DNA from: Streptomyces sp. B21-105
GTDB lineage: Bacteria > Actinomycetota > Actinomycetes > Streptomycetales > Streptomycetaceae
Reading direction: 5' to 3'
Length of the DNA stretch: 64,000 nt
Assembly: GCF_036898465.1 (NCBI RefSeq)
Contig: NZ_JARUMJ010000001.1
Span: 992,001 to 1,056,000, forward strand
The notes under the pieces are model-generated. The model was given only the letters and a program-made list of their open reading frames with translations, searched no databases and was not told the DNA's origin. This document shows positions 46,507 to 55,731 of the stretch, piece after piece. How positions within the stretch are numbered: position 1 is the first letter of the stretch; every line of letters starts with the position of its first letter. The position numbers and the translations under genes are program-made.

Positions 46507-47292
46507 TCAGCGGGTTCGGCCGGCAACCGGGGCGGGAGGTGGCGGGGCGATAGGTGTGCTGCCGTGAGGCTGCTTCGGTGCCGTGGTGGCGATGTAGAGG
46601 GCGCTGCGGGTGTGGACGGGAACGTCCTGGACGGTGCGGTGCAGTGGCTCGGTGGAGATCAGCGAGGCAGTGAAGGCCGCGACGAGCGTGGTGGGCGTGC
46701 CGAACGAGAAGCGCGCCGTCCAGTGCGGCTCGCTGGGGTGCCCACCCCAGGCCCGCCAGGCCGGCCCGCTGGAGCCGCTGATGGCGTAGCGGTGGCGTAG
46801 GCCGCCGAGTCCCTCCGGGGTGAGGAACGTCTGTGTGCCGTCGGTCTTGACGTCGTGGCTCCACCCTCGGGTGAGCAGCGGCACGTACACCTCGTGCGGT
46901 GCCGTCTCGTCCCGGAACAGCCGATCGTGGTCGCTGTGCCGGTCTTCGAGGTAGAGGTCGAGCAGTTCGGTGTGGACGTCGTGCAGCAGCTCGACAGGGG
47001 TGGCGGCGTCGAAGGTGATCCGCCAGGCCGGTGGGGTGAACGGGGCCCGGTGCGCACTGACGGTCCACGTGCCCTTGCCGCGCTGGTCGGGCTGGGGGTC
47101 GTAGGTCGTCTGCAGTCGCAGGCACGGGCTGAACGCGGCGGCCGTGCCGTCGTCGGTCTGGGCGAACGGCCAGCCCTCGTCGTAGGGGAAGGCCCATGCG
47201 GTACGCGGGTCGACGGCGCCGGGCCCGGCGAGGTGGCGGGGAAGGACCTGCACGGTCTGGGCGGGGTCGAGGTTTTCAAAGGGGTGGCTCAT
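46507..47292 (-). CDS. DUF317 domain protein
   Basis: A 261-aa protein with two DUF317 units. It has PRHLAGPGAVDP near the start, WTVSAHRAPFTPPAWRITFD, and a second unit ending WTARFSFGTPTTLVAAFTASL. The final 35 residues are a Pro/Thr-rich tail. ATG 47292 chosen; the open frame continues upstream through non-coding sequence. Gap to the surface-protein gene 36 bp. Confidence 0.8.
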   Translation of the reverse strand: MSHPFENLDPAQTVQVLPRHLAGPGAVDPRTAWAFPYDEGWPFAQTDDGTAAAFSPCLRLQTTYDPQPDQRGKGTWTVSAHRAPFTPPAWRITFDAATPVELLHDVHTELLDLYLEDRHSDHDRLFRDETAPHEVYVPLLTRGWSHDVKTDGTQTFLTPEGLGGLRHRYAISGSSGPAWRAWGGHPSEPHWTARFSFGTPTTLVAAFTASLISTEPLHRTVQDVPVHTRSALYIATTAPKQPHGSTPIAPPPPAPVAGRTR

Positions 47293-47351
47293 CACGGGCA
47301 GGGCTCCTGCTGGAAGAGTGCGGGACGCCGGGCTGGCGGTGGGGGCGCGGC

Positions 47352-47837
47352 TCAGCGGGCGCGGGTGCCGCTGCGGGTGACCGGCATGGCGGGAGCCGTG
47401 TGCGCGGTCCGGGCTGCGGCGCGGCTCGGCGCGGACGCGGTCCAGGCGCCGGGGAACCAGACGGTGGTGTACTGCTCGATGGCGTCGCGCAGTCCGGTGG
47501 TGACGGCTCCCTCCCACGGGGGCCGGCCGGGGCGGTGGTACGTGTCGAAGGTGCCGTGCTGCTTGGTGTTCGGCCGGGTGTTGGTCGCTTCGTCGCGGCG
47601 GTGGAAGGTGCCGTGGTCGAGGAAGCCGAGGGCGACGGCGTCGATCTCGCCGCGGTCCGGGTGGACGACCGCCAGGCGTAGGCCGCCGTAGGTGTCCGCG
47701 TGGATGGTGCGGGTGAAGTCGATGCGCAGCCGCAGCGGTGCGCCGGGGACGGGAGCGGCGAAGTAGGTGTTGCCCACGACCGTGCTGTCGAAGGGGAGGC
47801 ACAACTCGGCGAAGAACTCGGGGGCCTGCAGGGACAA
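47352..47837 (-). CDS. Unknown protein between two DUF317 genes
   Basis: A 161-aa protein, beta-rich in the first 120 residues (FFAELCLPFDSTVVGNTYFA; LRLAVVHPDRGEIDAVALGF; TFHRRDEATNTRPNTK), with an Ala/Thr-rich tail. Expressed with its neighbours (31- and 59-bp gaps). No family recognised. Confidence 0.7.
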   Translation of the reverse strand: MSLQAPEFFAELCLPFDSTVVGNTYFAAPVPGAPLRLRIDFTRTIHADTYGGLRLAVVHPDRGEIDAVALGFLDHGTFHRRDEATNTRPNTKQHGTFDTYHRPGRPPWEGAVTTGLRDAIEQYTTVWFPGAWTASAPSRAAARTAHTAPAMPVTRSGTRAR

Positions 47838-47868
47838 AGAGGGGTCTCCGGTAGGGGTCGGGCTGGTC

Positions 47869-48729
47869 CTATCGGCGTGGACCGGGCAGGGCCGGTCGGC
47901 TGGTGGTGCTCCAGCGCGGGACGCTGGCCGCGGGGAGCGCGGCCGGGCGGCGGGACGCGGCGGCCCGCGCCACGTCGAGCGGGGTGGGGGCCGGCGGTCC
48001 GGGCGGAAGGATCGGGGTGAGCTGGGCCATGCCCTTGATGTAGCTGAAGGTCTCCTCGCGCCACCGGGGCAGCGGAGCCCGATCGGCGACGCACTGGGTG
48101 ACGGCGGTGAGCAGGGCTACGGGAGTGTCGGTACTGGCCGTGGCGTACCAGACGGACCGGTCGATGGACTTGCCCGCCCACATCTGCCACCGGGCGTCGC
48201 GTGTAGTCAGCTCGGTTTCCGGATCGAGGTCGCCGGTGGTGAACTCCAGGCCGGCGAGCCCGTCGGGGGACTGGACCGCGAAGACGCCCCAGCGTGGGTG
48301 GTCGATCTCCCAGCTCTGTTTCAGCAGGGGCACGACAGCCAGAAAGGGATCGTGTTCGTCGCCCCCTGCGGCCGGCCTGGCGAGGTAGGCGTCCGGGCCA
48401 CGCTCGTACGCCTCGGCGAGCGCGGTGGTGAAGGCGCGGACGAACTCGGTGGGGACGCGGTCATTGAAACAGACACCCCACACTGGCGGGCCGAACGAGT
48501 CCTTGTAGGCGTTGATGCGCCACAGCCCGTCGTCGTCTCCCTCGGGCAGATAGCCGAGTCGGACGCGGTGGTCGGGCGCGGTGACATATACGTTGCCGAG
48601 GTCGTCGTGACGCAGGTCGAAGCCGAGCGCGAGCAGCGGCTCCAGAGCCGGGTCTCCGGTGTAAGTGCTGGCGGCGAGGTAGCGGGGGGAGACGTAGACG
48701 TCGCCGTCGATCTCTTCTGTGTCGGGCAC
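47869..48729 (-). CDS. DUF317 domain protein
   Basis: A 286-aa protein starting at GTG 48729 (PDTEEIDGDVYVSPRYLA). The DUF317 first unit has GFDLRHDDLGNVYVTAPDHR and LGYLPEGDDDGLWRI, the second has WQMWAGKSIDRSVWYATAST. Three DUF317 genes on one element suggest duplicated, perhaps interacting, subunits. Confidence 0.8.
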   Translation of the reverse strand: MPDTEEIDGDVYVSPRYLAASTYTGDPALEPLLALGFDLRHDDLGNVYVTAPDHRVRLGYLPEGDDDGLWRINAYKDSFGPPVWGVCFNDRVPTEFVRAFTTALAEAYERGPDAYLARPAAGGDEHDPFLAVVPLLKQSWEIDHPRWGVFAVQSPDGLAGLEFTTGDLDPETELTTRDARWQMWAGKSIDRSVWYATASTDTPVALLTAVTQCVADRAPLPRWREETFSYIKGMAQLTPILPPGPPAPTPLDVARAAASRRPAALPAASVPRWSTTSRPALPGPRR

Positions 48730-48776
48730 GAAAGTCCTGATGGTTGGGGCCTGGGGGTGAGCGGCGCGGTGCGCGG

Positions 48777-49430
48777 TCAGGAACCGGTGCTGCCCGCGAG
48801 GGTGGGCAGCAACTGCCGTTCCAGGTGGGCGGGTTGGCCGGTGTAGTGGAGGGTGCGCAGGCCCAGCTGGGCGGCGGCCCGGCAGTTGTCCTCGCGGTCG
48901 TCGACGAACAGCACGCGTGCTGGCTCGGCGACGCCGGTGGCGGCCAGGGCGTGTTCGTACACGGCAGGGTCGGGCTTGCACAGGCCCAGGCGGGCGGAGT
49001 ACAAGGCGTCGTCCATCAGCTCGCGCCGCCAGACGGTGGCGTCCAGGACGTCGCTGAGGTGGGCCGGGGCGTTGGAGAGCAGCACCATCGGCAGCTCCGC
49101 GGCCCGGGCGCGGTACAGGACATCGAGGACGCGCGGGTCGGTGCGGGTCCACATGGCGGTGTCGGCTGCCCGCAGGGTGCGCAGCCACCGTGGGCCGGGA
49201 TGGTGTCCGAGGACCTTGGCCCAGTAGGCCAGATCGCTCAGTTCCCCTGCGTCGTACGCGTTGCGGGGAGCCCAGAAGGCGTCCTGGAACGAGCGGAGAT
49301 GCCGGTCGGGCCACTCGGCGAGGTCGGCGAGACGGGTCCACATGGCGGTGCTGGGCTGGAGACCGAGGACTCCGTTGTAGTCGAGGATCAGGGCGTCCAC
49401 GCCGGTCGGAGAGGCGGAGGTGCGGGTCAA
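48777..49430 (-). CDS. HAD-superfamily hydrolase (subfamily IA)
   Basis: A 217-aa protein. Motif I LILDYNGVLG (Asp nucleophile about 17, with Asn two residues later where most HADs have a second Asp), motif II VLLSNAP, motif III Lys in CKPDPAVYE, motif IV LFVDDREDN. The Asn at the second aspartate position may lower classical phosphatase activity. TTG 49430 overlaps the transporter stop (TTGA), so translation is coupled. Last member of the ligase/exporter set. Confidence 0.85.
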   Translation of the reverse strand: MTRTSASPTGVDALILDYNGVLGLQPSTAMWTRLADLAEWPDRHLRSFQDAFWAPRNAYDAGELSDLAYWAKVLGHHPGPRWLRTLRAADTAMWTRTDPRVLDVLYRARAAELPMVLLSNAPAHLSDVLDATVWRRELMDDALYSARLGLCKPDPAVYEHALAATGVAEPARVLFVDDREDNCRAAAQLGLRTLHYTGQPAHLERQLLPTLAGSTGS

Positions 49431-50590
49431 GGGGTCGTTTTCTCCAGGGCTTTGGGGGCGAGCACGGCAACGCTTGCGGCGAGGAGGGCGGGCAGCAGCA
49501 GCGCGTGCGGCAGTGCGGTGACGGTGGTGAGAGCGCCGATGAGGGCGGGGCCGGCGAGCAGGCCGACGTAGCCGGTGACCGCGACGGTGGCGACCGCGCG
49601 GGGTCCGCCGGTGCCGGCGGCGGTGATCAGGCTGGGGATCGTGACGGACAGGCCCAGGCCGAAGGCCGTCCAGCCGGAGAGGGCAGAGGCGGTGGTGGAG
49701 CCGGCCAGTCCGGTGGCGAGGCCGAGCGCGGCCAAAGCGGCGCCGGTGCGCACGACGGTGGCCGCGCCGAAGCGGGCGGTGAGCCGGTCTCCGGCGAGAC
49801 GGCCTGCGGCCATGGCTGCGCTGTAGCAGCCATACGCCGCGGCGCTGGTCGCGGCCGTCGCGCCGAGGTCGTGCAGGTGGACGGAGGCCCAGTCGGCAGC
49901 GGCTCCTTCGCCCAGCAGCGTGGCGGCAGCAAGCGCGCCCAGCAGCCACAATCGGCGACGGGACAACCTCCTCTGCTCGTATGAGCCCGGTGCAGCGCCG
50001 CGGTGGACGGGCTCGAGTGCGGGGCTGGCGACGGTGCGGGTGAGTCGCGTGGTCGCGCCTGCCGCAGCAGCGGCGCAAACTGCCACCGCGGCGAACAGAA
50101 CGGTGTGTGAGGAGTGGGCGGTGGTGGCGGCGAGTGCGGCGCCGAGGAGGGCGCCGAGGCTGTAACTGGCGTGCAGCCGGCCCATGATGGGGCGGCCGTG
50201 GGCGTCCTGGCAGCGGACCGCTGCGGCATTGGCTGCGACATCGAGGACGCCGTGCGCGATGCCGAAGGCGAACGCCGCTGCCAGGAGGCTGTCCAGACTG
50301 GAGCAGAGCCCGAGGACGGCAAGACAGGCGGCGGGGGCTATGGCACCTCCGGTCAGCAGCGCGGGCAGACGGGCCAGGCGGGCGAGACGTCCGCCTGCCT
50401 GGAGTCCGGCGACCATGCCGAGGGCGGCGGCCAGCAGGACCAGGGCAAGCCCGGCGGTAGTCACCTCGGCGGCGTTCTGAACGGCTGGCATACGCGCGCC
50501 GAAGACGGCCATCACCACACCCAGTCCGGCGAAGTACCCGGTCAGCAGGCGGCGGCTGCGCACCAGCTCGGGTACTGCGGTCTGCCTCAC
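49427..50590 (-). CDS. MFS transporter
   Basis: A 387-aa protein with 12 predicted helices and the MFS loop (GRLARLARLPALL). The long central loop is basic (YEQRRLSRRRLWLLG). It resembles the sugar/metabolite-efflux type MFS of small size. The start overlaps the ligase stop (50587-50590), and its end overlaps the HAD start. Probably exports the ligase product or a related compound (inference). Confidence 0.9.
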   Translation of the reverse strand: MRQTAVPELVRSRRLLTGYFAGLGVVMAVFGARMPAVQNAAEVTTAGLALVLLAAALGMVAGLQAGGRLARLARLPALLTGGAIAPAACLAVLGLCSSLDSLLAAAFAFGIAHGVLDVAANAAAVRCQDAHGRPIMGRLHASYSLGALLGAALAATTAHSSHTVLFAAVAVCAAAAAGATTRLTRTVASPALEPVHRGAAPGSYEQRRLSRRRLWLLGALAAATLLGEGAAADWASVHLHDLGATAATSAAAYGCYSAAMAAGRLAGDRLTARFGAATVVRTGAALAALGLATGLAGSTTASALSGWTAFGLGLSVTIPSLITAAGTGGPRAVATVAVTGYVGLLAGPALIGALTTVTALPHALLLPALLAASVAVLAPKALEKTTP

Positions 50591-51840
50591 GCGGCGCCCT
50601 GGCCGGTAGTCAGGGCCGTGGGCGGGACGGGGGCGACCTGGATGTCGAGGTTGCGGTACGCCTCCTGGGCGCGGGCTTCGGCGACGGCAGCGGTCGGCCC
50701 GGTGGTGATCAGGAAGCCGATGCGGGCGGTGTACAGATCGCCGCCGTCCTGTGGCAGTACAAGCGGGTCGCCGGCCTGTCGCTGAAAGCGCACGCGCTCC
50801 ACTCCCCCGACGTGTGCCTTCAGGCGGCGGGCGGTGAGGGTGCCGGAGTAGGCGGGGTAGACGAAGCGGATCGCCGCCCCCTGGCGGCGGGTGGGCGTCA
50901 GGTCGGGGGTATGTCCGCAGGCGATGTCGGCGGCGGCCCGGGCGAGGTCGACGCCGGTGGCCAGGTGGACGAGGTGGCCGATCATGTCGCCGCCCAGGCG
51001 TGCATTGACCTCGATCAGCCGGGGCCGGCCGCCGACCAGGCGCATCTCGACGTGCTGCACGCCGTCGGTGATTCCCAGGGCCTTGATGGCAGCAGCGGCG
51101 GTCGGCGCCACCGTTGCGAGGAGCGGATCAGCAGCGTCGACAGTGTGGCCGGTCTCGTCGAAGTAGGGTGCGGGGCCCAGGCGCTTGCGGGTCACGGCGA
51201 CGGCGGTGGTGGTGCCGCGGTGGGTGACGCATTCGACGGAGACCTCCGGTCCGTCGAGGTACTCCTCGACCAGGACGCCGCTGTCCTCGCGGCTGCGGTG
51301 TGCGCCGGCTGAGGCGAACTCGAATGCTGCGGGCAGTTCTTCGGGCCGGTCGATGCGGATCACGCCGATGCTGCCGGCCGCTGCGGCGGGCTTGAGGACG
51401 GCGGGGAAACCGAGAGTCCTCGCCGCCAGTTCAGCCTCCTGCAAGCTCCGGGCCTTCATCGAGGCGGCCGACGGCACTCCGTGGCGGGCGAACAACGTGC
51501 GGGCGGCGGCCTTGTTGCGGCAGGCCCGCATCACCTCGACGGAGTTCGCGGCCAGACCGAGGGCGCGGGCGAGGCGGGCGGTGGGGACGAGGTTCCATTC
51601 GTCCCAGGTGACGACGCCGGCAAGGGCGTGTCGTTCCGCCAGAGCCCGGCCGGCGGAGAGCAGCGCGGTGGTGTCGTTCAGGTCGGCGACGGCGTGGTCG
51701 ACGATGTGCGGCTTCTCCCACGACGGCTCGGCGCCGGTCAGCAGGACGATGTCGTACGCGGAGGCCACCTGCTCAAGGCAGTAGCCGCGATCCGCCTCAT
51801 CGCCCGCAGAGACGACGAGTACGAGGGGGCGAGCGGACAA
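50587..51840 (-). CDS. ATP-grasp carboxylate-amine ligase
   Basis: A 417-aa ATP-grasp enzyme. It has the pre-ATP-grasp domain (LVLVVSAGDEADRGYCLEQV), NKAAARTLFARHGVPS, the P-loop-like lid AVLKPAAAAGSIGVIRI (Lys binding phosphate), VLVEEYLDGPEVSVECV, and metal-ligand Glu/Asn in RLIEVNARLGGDMIGHLV. This is the L-amino-acid-ligase/biotin-carboxylase-like pattern that joins a carboxylate (often an amino acid) to an amine with ATP. Product unknown. TTG 51840 start behind GGAG. Coupled to an MFS exporter and a HAD phosphatase. Confidence 0.9.
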   Translation of the reverse strand: MSARPLVLVVSAGDEADRGYCLEQVASAYDIVLLTGAEPSWEKPHIVDHAVADLNDTTALLSAGRALAERHALAGVVTWDEWNLVPTARLARALGLAANSVEVMRACRNKAAARTLFARHGVPSAASMKARSLQEAELAARTLGFPAVLKPAAAAGSIGVIRIDRPEELPAAFEFASAGAHRSREDSGVLVEEYLDGPEVSVECVTHRGTTTAVAVTRKRLGPAPYFDETGHTVDAADPLLATVAPTAAAAIKALGITDGVQHVEMRLVGGRPRLIEVNARLGGDMIGHLVHLATGVDLARAAADIACGHTPDLTPTRRQGAAIRFVYPAYSGTLTARRLKAHVGGVERVRFQRQAGDPLVLPQDGGDLYTARIGFLITTGPTAAVAEARAQEAYRNLDIQVAPVPPTALTTGQGAA

Positions 51841-51895
51841 GAAGGGGTTCTCCGAGTCAGTAGGCGGCAGGACGAGGGAAGAGAAAAGGTGTGTC

Positions 51896-52198
51896 TCAGG
51901 CGGCCCGGCGGCGGCGCAGCTCGAAAACGCCGGCCCAGCGAGGGTGGTCGTCGATCAGGCGGCGGGCGTAGAGGGCGGTGAAGTTGTTGTTCAGCCCGGC
52001 GACCCCGTACGGGAGTTGGCGGCGCAGGTCTTCGAAGAGGTCCTTGAGGCTGACCCGTGTGGCACCGGCGGCGAGGCGGCGGGCGGCCATGCGTTCCAGA
52101 GCGCGGTAGACGTTCGGATTGTGCGCGTCGAAGGCGTGGAACTGTTCGGTGATGGTGCGACCGCTCTCGCGGTTCGTCCCGAGGATCGTGGTGGGCAT
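51896..52198 (-). CDS. Small helical protein of phage/plasmid type
   Basis: A 100-aa protein. The pattern FHAFDAHNPNVYRALERMA ... VSLKDLFEDLRRQLP...LNNNFTALYARRLIDDHPRW...FELRRRR matches a small protein family common in phages and plasmids, with no known function. ATG 52198 after GGAGAAC. It sits between the second MFS and the ligase in the same run. Confidence 0.7.
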   Translation of the reverse strand: MPTTILGTNRESGRTITEQFHAFDAHNPNVYRALERMAARRLAAGATRVSLKDLFEDLRRQLPYGVAGLNNNFTALYARRLIDDHPRWAGVFELRRRRAA

Positions 52199-52232
52199 GA
52201 GGTTCTCCAAGGCTGGGGAAAGCGCGGCAGGG

Positions 52233-53468
52233 TCAGGTGCGCAGGGCGGGATCGGTGCGCAGGCGGGCGAACGCGTACAACAGGCCGAGGGCCTGCAGAC
52301 CGGCGCAGACGGTGATGACGTGGCCCAGCGCGTCGGGCGGGGTGAGCGCGGTGAGTACGCCGGCGACGGGGAAGGGCAGCAGGAGGACGAGGATGGTCGC
52401 CGACAGGGTGCTGCCGAACTTCTCCGGGGGGATCAGGCGGGAGCGCAGAGTGCGCAGGACCACCGTCATGCCGCCGTCGGCCGCCATGAGGACCGCGACC
52501 AGGACCAGGTAGGACAGGTAGTCGGGGGCCTGGGCGGCGGCGAGGCAGGCGAGCGAGGCGAGGGCGGCGCAGGCGGCGCCGACCGGCCACAGGCCCCGCC
52601 GGTCGAGCGCGAAGCGGCAGAGCGTGACGCTGAGGAGCGTCGCTGCGGCGGCTGCGGACCAGACCAGGCCGACGGCCGTGGTGGACTGCCCGAAATGCTT
52701 GACAACGATTACCGGACCGGCCGCTTGGAGGAGCCCGGTGGCCAGGTTGGACAGGGTCAGCCCGGTCACGAGCCAGCCGAGCGCCGGAAGAGAGCGGATG
52801 GTGCGCCACCCGGTGAGTAGTCCGGCGCCGGACTGTCCCTTCGGCGCGCGGGCCGGGGCAACGGGTGAGGGGGGTGTGCGCAGGGCGAGCATCGCGGCGA
52901 GAAGTGAGAGCACCGTGATCACCGCGAGCATCGTCGGCGGCCCGGCGAGCAGGAGCAGTCCGGCGAGGGCGGGGCCGGCCAGGGTCGCGGTCTGGTCGAT
53001 GCCGAGCAGGGCCGCCTGGACGCGGTGGGCCCGCTTTCCTGCCCGTCGGCCGGCGGCGGCGCCCGCGGTCTCGGCCGCGATGTAACTGAACTCGGTGAGC
53101 ACGCCGGTCGTAGCCGCCAGCACCAACACCGTTGCGGTCGCCACGGTGCCGGACGGGTGGCAGTGGAGCAAGACCGCGCCGGCGGCGAGGGCCAGCGCGC
53201 GCCCCAGGGAGGCAAGATGGAAGACGACTGCCGCCCCGCGCCGGTCGACGATGGATCCGGCCCACCCGAACGCCGCCAGCCGCGGGATCCACTCCAGGGC
53301 GAACGCGGCGCCCGTCAGCGCGGAGGAGCGCGTGGTGGCCAGGACCAGCAGCGGGATGCCGTAGGTGGACATCGCGAACGCGAGAGCGTCCGCCGTGCGC
53401 GGCAGGTAGATGCTGCGCATCAGCCCGGCGGTGTGGCGTGCATTCCGGGGTGCAGCCGCTGTGCTCAC
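52233..53468 (-). CDS. MFS transporter (macrolide-efflux-like)
   Basis: A 411-aa protein with 12 helices. YGIPLLVLATTRSSALTGAA and ALEWIPRLAAFGWAGSIVDRR match the MefA/EntS-type drug-efflux MFS layout. GTG 53468 overlaps the regulator stop (GTGA). Likely exporter of an antibiotic-like or peptide product; substrate unknown. Confidence 0.85.
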   Translation of the reverse strand: MSTAAAPRNARHTAGLMRSIYLPRTADALAFAMSTYGIPLLVLATTRSSALTGAAFALEWIPRLAAFGWAGSIVDRRGAAVVFHLASLGRALALAAGAVLLHCHPSGTVATATVLVLAATTGVLTEFSYIAAETAGAAAGRRAGKRAHRVQAALLGIDQTATLAGPALAGLLLLAGPPTMLAVITVLSLLAAMLALRTPPSPVAPARAPKGQSGAGLLTGWRTIRSLPALGWLVTGLTLSNLATGLLQAAGPVIVVKHFGQSTTAVGLVWSAAAAATLLSVTLCRFALDRRGLWPVGAACAALASLACLAAAQAPDYLSYLVLVAVLMAADGGMTVVLRTLRSRLIPPEKFGSTLSATILVLLLPFPVAGVLTALTPPDALGHVITVCAGLQALGLLYAFARLRTDPALRT

Positions 53469-53986
53469 GCGGCCGGCTCGGGCTCGGACACCTGGGTGAT
53501 CTGGGGGTTGCCGGCCAGCCACTGGATCAGGAGGGTGCGGGGACGGACAAGGTCCGCTTCGGCCTCGTCGCTGGGCAGCCGCGCGGCGGCGGCCCGCTGC
53601 GGCAGGCCGTCGGCGCGCTCGGTCGCGAGCGAGGGCGCCAGGAGGTCGAGGACGTGGCGGACACGACTGCTGAACTCGCAAACCGGTGCCGGGTAGGCAT
53701 GGCGTCGAGCCCAGCGCGCAGCCGCGTCGTACAGGTCGGCCAACTCCGAACCCAACTCGGTGAGTTCCAGGCCGGCGCCGGGCGCGGTCCGGACGAGACC
53801 GTGGGCGCGGGCCGCTTCGGCAGCGCGGCGCAGTTGGTGCGAGGAGAGGTCGGGGAGGGTACCGGCCAGCCGTCGCGGCGGTATCGCCCCGTTGTCGTCG
53901 ATCTCGGTGACCAGGCGGATCAAGGAACGCGAAGCCAGCAGCTCGACCGCGTTGCGTACTTCGGCAGAGGTGAAAAAGGTAGTCAT
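53465..53986 (-). CDS. Winged-helix regulator, HxlR-related
   Basis: A 173-aa protein starting at ATG 53986 behind GGGAGG. The first 90 residues read as a winged helix (SAEVRNAVELLASRSLIRLV ... LSSHQLRRAAEAARAHGLVR). The rest is helical (LADLYDAAARWARRHAYP). It overlaps both neighbours (ATGA, GTGA), so the two regulators and MFS are expressed as one block. Confidence 0.75.
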   Translation of the reverse strand: MTTFFTSAEVRNAVELLASRSLIRLVTEIDDNGAIPPRRLAGTLPDLSSHQLRRAAEAARAHGLVRTAPGAGLELTELGSELADLYDAAARWARRHAYPAPVCEFSSRVRHVLDLLAPSLATERADGLPQRAAAARLPSDEAEADLVRPRTLLIQWLAGNPQITQVSEPEPAA

Positions 53987-54825
53987 CGGCGCGGACCTCC
54001 CGCCGGGATGGCTGCCTTCGGCCGGGCGGCCGTGGCATGGGAGAAGAGATCGCGGTTGTGCCACGCCGGAGAGGACTCACCCGTCCGGGCCTGCGGGAGG
54101 GTTACGGGGGCCGGCCGGGACTGGCTGCTGACCCACGGCCTCGGCGCGAGCTTCGCCTGCGGATGCCCCCAGACCGGGTGCTGGGCCGCCTGGTTGAGGG
54201 GCTGTCCGGCACACCATGCGGACAGGGCGCCGAGAACGGGGCTCAGACCGTCGCCCGCCGCGGACAGCCGGTAGGGCAGGCCGAGGCCCTCGGTGTCGAC
54301 CAGGCCGTCGGCGACGAGCTGTCGCAGCGGCGGGTACACGTTGGTCCAGTCGCTGCTGGGCATCACGATCCGGGCCAGGGCCCGCCCGCTGACCTCCTCG
54401 CGGGACTTCAGCACCCACAGGATGGCGGCGGCGTGCCGCCGGGTGAGCAGGGTGAGGCTGTCCTCGATCTGCTCGATCGCGGGCAGCGGGCGGTCCGCCT
54501 TCTCCAGATGCTCCTCGGCCCAGGTGACGATCACCGGCAGGACCGGCAGCAGGGCGACCCCACGCTCGGTGTGGCCGTAGGTCACATGCCGTGCGGTGTG
54601 TTCGGTGCGCTCGACGAGCCCGGCGTCGCACAGCGACTTGAGCTTGGGATGGAGCTGGCCGTTCTGCAACCAGGACACCTTGGCCGCCAGCTCGCTATAA
54701 CGCTGTGGCGGGCCGGAGAGTGCCAGCAGGATCCTCACGTTCCAGCGCGGGGTGATCATAGCGAGGGCCTCGGTGACCCGGGCGATGTCGGCATCGGTGT
54801 CGGGAGGCAGCGCGGTGATGGCCAA
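53983..54825 (-). CDS. Tandem HxlR-type transcriptional regulator
   Basis: A 280-aa protein carrying two winged-helix domains in one chain: residues about 12-100 (WNVRILLALSGPPQRYSELA ... VTYGHTERG) and about 125-215 (RHAAAILWVLKSREEVSGRA ... RQLVADGLVDTEGLGLPYRL). The tail is Pro/Ala-rich. HxlR proteins normally dimerise to bind DNA; a fused pair could act as one unit. It is the first gene of the regulator/MFS block; it may sense a small molecule. Confidence 0.8.
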   Translation of the reverse strand: MAITALPPDTDADIARVTEALAMITPRWNVRILLALSGPPQRYSELAAKVSWLQNGQLHPKLKSLCDAGLVERTEHTARHVTYGHTERGVALLPVLPVIVTWAEEHLEKADRPLPAIEQIEDSLTLLTRRHAAAILWVLKSREEVSGRALARIVMPSSDWTNVYPPLRQLVADGLVDTEGLGLPYRLSAAGDGLSPVLGALSAWCAGQPLNQAAQHPVWGHPQAKLAPRPWVSSQSRPAPVTLPQARTGESSPAWHNRDLFSHATAARPKAAIPAGGPRR

Positions 54826-54867
54826 GGGGAGGAACTCCTGGGTGAGTAAAGGGGAATTGCCAGCGGA

Positions 54868-55281
54868 TCAGCGGCTGTGTGCGGTGCTCTGGGCCGGAAG
54901 TGGTGGAGCCGGAACGGGTGGCGAGGGAGTCGGCGGGGTCGGGGCTGGGGCCGGGACGCGGGCCAGGCTCTGCAGAACGGCGGCGACCGACTTGGCCTGG
55001 ACGTCGCGGACTGCGACGGCTTCGGCGAGCTGGCGGGAGCCATCGAGGAGATGGGAGACCTCGTGTCGGCCGATCTGCCGCTCGGGGTGGATGAGCCGGG
55101 CGAGGTGGTCGCGGTGGAAGTCGATGCTCCGCTCGGCGAGGGCGAGGTCGTGGTGCATGCCGAGCAGGGCGGAGAGCATGCCGGGCGGCTGGTCCTGGGC
55201 GTGGGCTTCGAGGTCGGCGAGCGGCGCGCCGTAGAGGTCCTCGATCCGTCCGGCTATCTCGGTGGACGTGAGGTGAGACAA
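54868..55281 (-). CDS. Helical protein of the long operon, unknown
   Basis: A 137-aa helical protein (IAGRIEDLYGAPLADLEAHA; ALAERSIDFHRDHLARLIHP; SHLLDGSRQLAEAVAVRDVQ) with a proline-rich end. Start uncertain: TTG 55281 or a longer frame from GTG 55323 that would overlap the preceding gene. No family recognised. Confidence 0.6.
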   Translation of the reverse strand: MSHLTSTEIAGRIEDLYGAPLADLEAHAQDQPPGMLSALLGMHHDLALAERSIDFHRDHLARLIHPERQIGRHEVSHLLDGSRQLAEAVAVRDVQAKSVAAVLQSLARVPAPAPTPPTPSPPVPAPPLPAQSTAHSR

Positions 55282-55291
55282 GCGGGGGCTT

Positions 55292-55711
55292 TCACGGTCG
55301 GCGGGCCCGGGCCGCCCTGGCACGCTGAAGTGCCGGGGCGGCGGACGGGGGTAGGGCTGCGGTGACCCTGAGTTGTGCCGTGCGGATGGGACGGGCCCGC
55401 TGGTCGGGTGGAGGCATGGTGCGCAGCAGCTCGCCGAGGGCGGCGCGGTAGCCGTTGCGGGCGTCCAGCGCCGCCTCCAGCCACTGCGCGTCGAAGCGGA
55501 GCTTGTCGGCCGACAGCTCGCCCATGTCGCGGTCCGGATCCATGTCCGCGCACACGCGGTCGCGGACGCGGGCGACCTGCTCCTCGGTCAGAGCCAGAAA
55601 GGAACGCAGTTCCAGGGCACGGGCGAGGGCGGGAGAGGCATCGTGGCCCACTGCCGCCTCGTACAGCTTCGAAACGGGGCTCCCGAAGACTTTCTCCAGG
55701 TCGCCGTCCAT
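55292..55711 (-). CDS. Helical protein of the long operon, unknown
   Basis: A 139-aa protein beginning MDGDLEKVFGSPVSKLYEAA. It is mostly helices (LALTEEQVARVRDRVCADMD; LRFDAQWLEAALDARNGYRA) with an Arg/Ala tail. AGGAGGG lies about 14 nt before ATG 55711, longer than usual. It looks like a distant relative of the other small helical proteins in this operon. Confidence 0.65.
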   Translation of the reverse strand: MDGDLEKVFGSPVSKLYEAAVGHDASPALARALELRSFLALTEEQVARVRDRVCADMDPDRDMGELSADKLRFDAQWLEAALDARNGYRAALGELLRTMPPPDQRARPIRTAQLRVTAALPPSAAPALQRARAARARRP

Positions 55712-55731
55712 CGTGCTGGACTTGACCCTCC

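Noticed and set aside
46507..47802. Long 431-codon version of the DUF317 protein
   Set aside because: The extra N-terminal part is the antisense-like frame of the neighbouring 161-aa gene; ATG 47292 starts the domain.
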